Below are positions 21,169-23,327 of a stretch of 23,327 nt of DNA, piece by piece. A program made the position numbers and the translations under genes. Every line of letters starts with the position of its first letter. Within the stretch, counting starts at the first letter, position 1. Origin of the DNA: JBEIUL01 sp044356865 (GTDB lineage Bacteria > Planctomycetota > Phycisphaerae > Phycisphaerales > SM1A02); the NCBI GenBank assembly GCA_044356865.1, contig JBIKVN010000017.1:1-23327 (forward strand), in the 5' to 3' direction. The notes beneath the pieces are model-generated. The model ran no database searches, had not been told where the DNA came from, and saw only the letters and a list, made by a program, of their open reading frames with translations.

Positions 21169-23022
21169 ATGCCCACGAAGGTCCGCTTCGGCCTCCTCCT
21201 CGCCCTGCTCGCGATCGCGCCCGCACCGACGGTCGCCCTCGCCGCCGATCCGCCGCCCGCGGCCACGCCCGAACTCGCCCGCTGGGCCGAGACCCGCGAC
21301 GCCCGCATGGCGTGGTGGCGCGAGGCCCGCTTCGGGATGTTCATCCACTGGGGCCTCTACTCGCCCGCGGGCGGCTTCTGGAACGGCAAGCTCTACGAGC
21401 AGCATTACGCCGAGTGGATCCAGCACTGGGCCGCGGTGCCCTGCGCCGAGTACGCGCGGCAGATGAAGCCGCTGTTCGTGCCCGCCCCGGGCTTCGCCGA
21501 CGCCTGGGCCGACCTCGCCCGCGACGCCGGCATGCGGTACGCGGTCCTGACCTCGAAACACCACGACGGCTTCACGCTCTTCAACTCGAAGGCCCCGTAT
21601 TCGCGCGGGAACCCGATCACCGGCGGCACCAACATCTCGCCGCCCGGCCGCGACCTCGCTCGCGAGTTCGCCGACTCGATGCGCTCGCGCGGACTCCGTG
21701 CCGGCTTCTACTACTCGCTTCTCGACTGGCAGCATCCTGATGCCTACGAGATGGCCCTGCCCGCGTATCCGCGCGTGCCGGGGCCGCGTGATCACGCGAA
21801 GTACATCGACTATGTGCGCACGCATGTCGACGAGCTGCTGTCGGGCTACGGCCCGCTCTCGACGATCTGGTTCGACTACTCCGACGGCACCCGCAACGGC
21901 GAGGCGTGGGGGGCGACGCGGCTCCTCGAGGACCTGCGCACGACGCAGCCCGCGATCGTCGTGAACAACCGGCTCTACGAGGGCCTGGAAAACAAGAACG
22001 GCGACTACGGCACGCCGGAGAAGTACGTCCCGCCGACCGGCCTGCCCGGCATGGACTGGGAGGTGAACCACACGCTGAACGAGAGCTACGGCTTCAGCGC
22101 CCACGACGCGAACTGGAAGGACACCGCGACGGTCGTGCGGCTGCTCTCGGACATCGTCTCGAAGGGCGGGAACCTCCTCCTCAACATCGGCCCCGACGCG
22201 AAGGGCCGCGTGCCCGAGCCGGCGGCGGCGGCGCTGCGCGGCGTGGGGGCGTGGTTGAAGGTGAACGGCGAGGCGATCTACGGCACGACCGCCAGCCCGT
22301 TCCAGCGGCTCGCGTGGGGACGGGCGACGCGGAAGCCGGGCGTGCTGTACCTGCACGTGTGGGAGTGGCCGACCGACGGGCGGCTGGTCGTCCCGATGCA
22401 GGGCCAGGTCCGTTCGGCTCGGCTGCTCGGCCATGACCGCGACGCAGCGCTCGCCGCGGCGCCGAGCGAAGCGGAAGGCGGCCGCCTCGTGGTCGAGGTT
22501 CCCTCGTCTCCGGTCGATCCGGCCTGCTCGATCGTCTGCCTCGAACTCGACGGCGATCCGCTCCCGATGCCCTTCCTCATCTTCCCCTCGCCCGACGGTC
22601 GCCTCACGCTCGTTCCCCACGACGCGACGCTCGACGGGCCCTCGATCCGCATCGAGCGGGTCGGCGTCATCGGCGACGTCACCCACAACATCGGCTACTG
22701 GCTCGACCCGGCGGCGACCGCGACCTGGCCGGTCGGGATCGGTGCGGCACAGGGCGGGAACTATCGCGTCGAGGCCGAGCTCGCCTGCGCCGACGCCGCG
22801 GCCGGTTCCCGCATGTCGTTCGAGTTCGAGGGCGAGTTCGAGGGCGGCCGCGGAACCCTCGAGTTCACGGTCCCCGCGACCGGCGGGTGGCAGTCCTACC
22901 GCCGGGTCGGCCTTGGCCAGGTCGAACTCCCGATGGGCTCGCACCGGGCGATCCTTCGGGCGCTGTCGAAGCCGGGCGAGGCGGTCGTCAACGTGCGGTC
23001 GCTCACGCTCCGGAAGCCGTGA
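21169..23022 (+). CDS. GH29 alpha-L-fucosidase, secreted, with C-terminal accessory domain
   Basis: 617 residues. After a signal peptide ending ALA before ADPPP comes a GH29 (beta/alpha)8 domain, residues ~40-390. RFGMFIHWGLYSPAGG, YAVLTSKHHDGFTLFNSKA and GLRAGFYYSLLDW are diagnostic, and the catalytic nucleophile is expected at D236 in TIWFDYSDGT. GGNLLLNIGPDAKG closes the barrel. A beta-rich segment follows (~400-460). The last ~130 residues (IGYWLDPAATATW...GGNYRVEAELAC...TGGWQSYRRV...LPMGSHRAILRA) resemble a CBM6/35- or DUF5077-like carbohydrate-binding module. The enzyme hydrolyses terminal alpha-L-fucose from glycans, plausibly algal fucoidan-type or mucin-type material, outside the cytoplasm. 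The general acid/base residue cannot be assigned without alignment. Confidence 0.95.
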   Translation: MPTKVRFGLLLALLAIAPAPTVALAADPPPAATPELARWAETRDARMAWWREARFGMFIHWGLYSPAGGFWNGKLYEQHYAEWIQHWAAVPCAEYARQMKPLFVPAPGFADAWADLARDAGMRYAVLTSKHHDGFTLFNSKAPYSRGNPITGGTNISPPGRDLAREFADSMRSRGLRAGFYYSLLDWQHPDAYEMALPAYPRVPGPRDHAKYIDYVRTHVDELLSGYGPLSTIWFDYSDGTRNGEAWGATRLLEDLRTTQPAIVVNNRLYEGLENKNGDYGTPEKYVPPTGLPGMDWEVNHTLNESYGFSAHDANWKDTATVVRLLSDIVSKGGNLLLNIGPDAKGRVPEPAAAALRGVGAWLKVNGEAIYGTTASPFQRLAWGRATRKPGVLYLHVWEWPTDGRLVVPMQGQVRSARLLGHDRDAALAAAPSEAEGGRLVVEVPSSPVDPACSIVCLELDGDPLPMPFLIFPSPDGRLTLVPHDATLDGPSIRIERVGVIGDVTHNIGYWLDPAATATWPVGIGAAQGGNYRVEAELACADAAAGSRMSFEFEGEFEGGRGTLEFTVPATGGWQSYRRVGLGQVELPMGSHRAILRALSKPGEAVVNVRSLTLRKP

Positions 23023-23034
23023 GTTGGAAGCCGC

Positions 23035-23097
23035 TCAGGTCTCGATCCCGCGCGAAAGGACCTCGACGTCCCCGAGGACGACATCACGGGCGCTCAA
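23035..23097 (-). CDS. Very short possible ORF or gene tail, doubtful
   Basis: Downstream of the small protein on the same strand, a 20-codon frame from TTG 23097 to TGA at 23035 reads (M)SARDVVLGDVEVLSRGIET, with good codon character. It overlaps the preceding stop by 14 bases. It could be the truncated end of a partner gene or simply chance; no family is recognisable. Confidence 0.2.
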   Translation of the reverse strand: MSARDVVLGDVEVLSRGIET

Positions 23098-23299
23098 GCA
23101 CCTGAATACGTCCGGGAATCGGGTAAGCACGGCCGACCTCCGCGATCTGGGGATTCAGGGCGAGCATGGCATCGGACCACTCGATGAGCATCCGAAGACG
23201 CTCTTCGGGCGAGAACTGCGAAAACCAGCGGGCCTTCGCGAGAAGTTCCTCGTCGTCGCGGTCGTGGCTGATGCCGATGCGGGACACTTCGCGAAGCAT
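23084..23299 (-). CDS. Small conserved-looking protein of unknown function, possibly partial
   Basis: 71 residues from ATG 23299; the frame stays open to the window edge, so the true start may lie outside. The core AKARWFSQFSPEERLRMLIEW, then LNPQIAEVGRA and PGRIQVLERP, resembles short helical proteins of planctomycetes and cyanobacteria with the pattern 'KARWF..L.PEERM......NP.I.E....P..GR..VL'. From memory these often stand before a nucleotidyltransferase-like gene, possibly as antitoxin-like partners, but no such partner is visible downstream: only a 20-codon frame and then the end of the fucosidase gene on the opposite strand. The function is unknown and the pairing is speculative. Confidence 0.55.
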   Translation of the reverse strand: MLREVSRIGISHDRDDEELLAKARWFSQFSPEERLRMLIEWSDAMLALNPQIAEVGRAYPIPGRIQVLERP

Positions 23300-23327
23300 G
23301 CGGCCGAACCGCCCGTGGGACCCGGCA

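Noticed and set aside
20617..22944. Minus-strand ORF of 775 codons
   Set aside because: Shadow of the fucosidase and transglutaminase-like genes; no recognisable motif.
1..23327. tRNA, rRNA, riboswitch or replication origin
   Set aside because: No cloverleaf, conserved rRNA segment, recognisable riboswitch core or DnaA-box cluster was seen on reading, although short RNAs cannot be excluded without a covariance search.

Overview
This is a GC-rich chromosomal window from a planctomycete, most likely of the Phycisphaerae. The evidence is three secreted proteins ending in paired calcium-loop (dockerin-like) repeats of the form D-x-(N/D)-x-D-G...ADL..LLG.WG, a LutABC operon, many lipoproteins, a GH29 fucosidase, and almost no classical Shine-Dalgarno sites. 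No rRNA, tRNA, CRISPR array, transposase, integrase or phage gene is visible.

Layout. 1-254: tail of an endonuclease/exonuclease/phosphatase-family protein. 364-1176: winged-helix plus LuxR-type regulator. 1272-2669: secreted PQQ-type propeller with dockerin-like tail. 2728-3174: universal stress protein. 3206-4894: three lipoproteins (redoxin, beta-carbonic anhydrase, small PEGA-like). 5062-6348 (minus) and 6442-8178 (plus): divergent MFS transporter and DEAD-box helicase. 8276-9868: second dockerin-tailed secreted protein, facing a minus-strand zinc-ribbon membrane protein (10243-11622) across a hairpin- and repeat-rich gap. 11709-14568: lutABC, three overlapping genes for lactate oxidation. 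14689-15843: HAF-repeat protein with dockerin-like tail, tail-to-tail with a thioredoxin-like lipoprotein. 16433-17580 (minus): overlapping DoxX and CPBP-like membrane protein genes. 17943-18659 (minus): methyltransferase. 18938-19096: 3' remnant of a metallopeptidase-like gene. 19355-23022: secreted transglutaminase-like protein followed by a GH29 alpha-L-fucosidase. 23084-23299 (minus): small conserved-looking protein at the right edge.

Two signals are not explained by the genes. First, three copies (A 17820-17929, B 18774-18882, C 19123-19234) of a roughly 110-bp intergenic element, each opening with CTGTCCAA and carrying a core close to CTTCCRGCGCGGGAAATCCG. B and C close with GGCCTGTCC and A with a degenerate version. 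They are embedded in short tandem repeats ending in CTGTCC; one abuts the gene remnant and two flank the methyltransferase. Second, a TANNNT hexamer stands 6-9 bases before the start codon of most plus-strand genes, which suggests widespread leaderless transcription. Functionally the region is housekeeping and accessory: envelope and secreted proteins, lactate use, fucose-glycan degradation, RNA remodelling. No multi-gene defence or biosynthetic system is evident.
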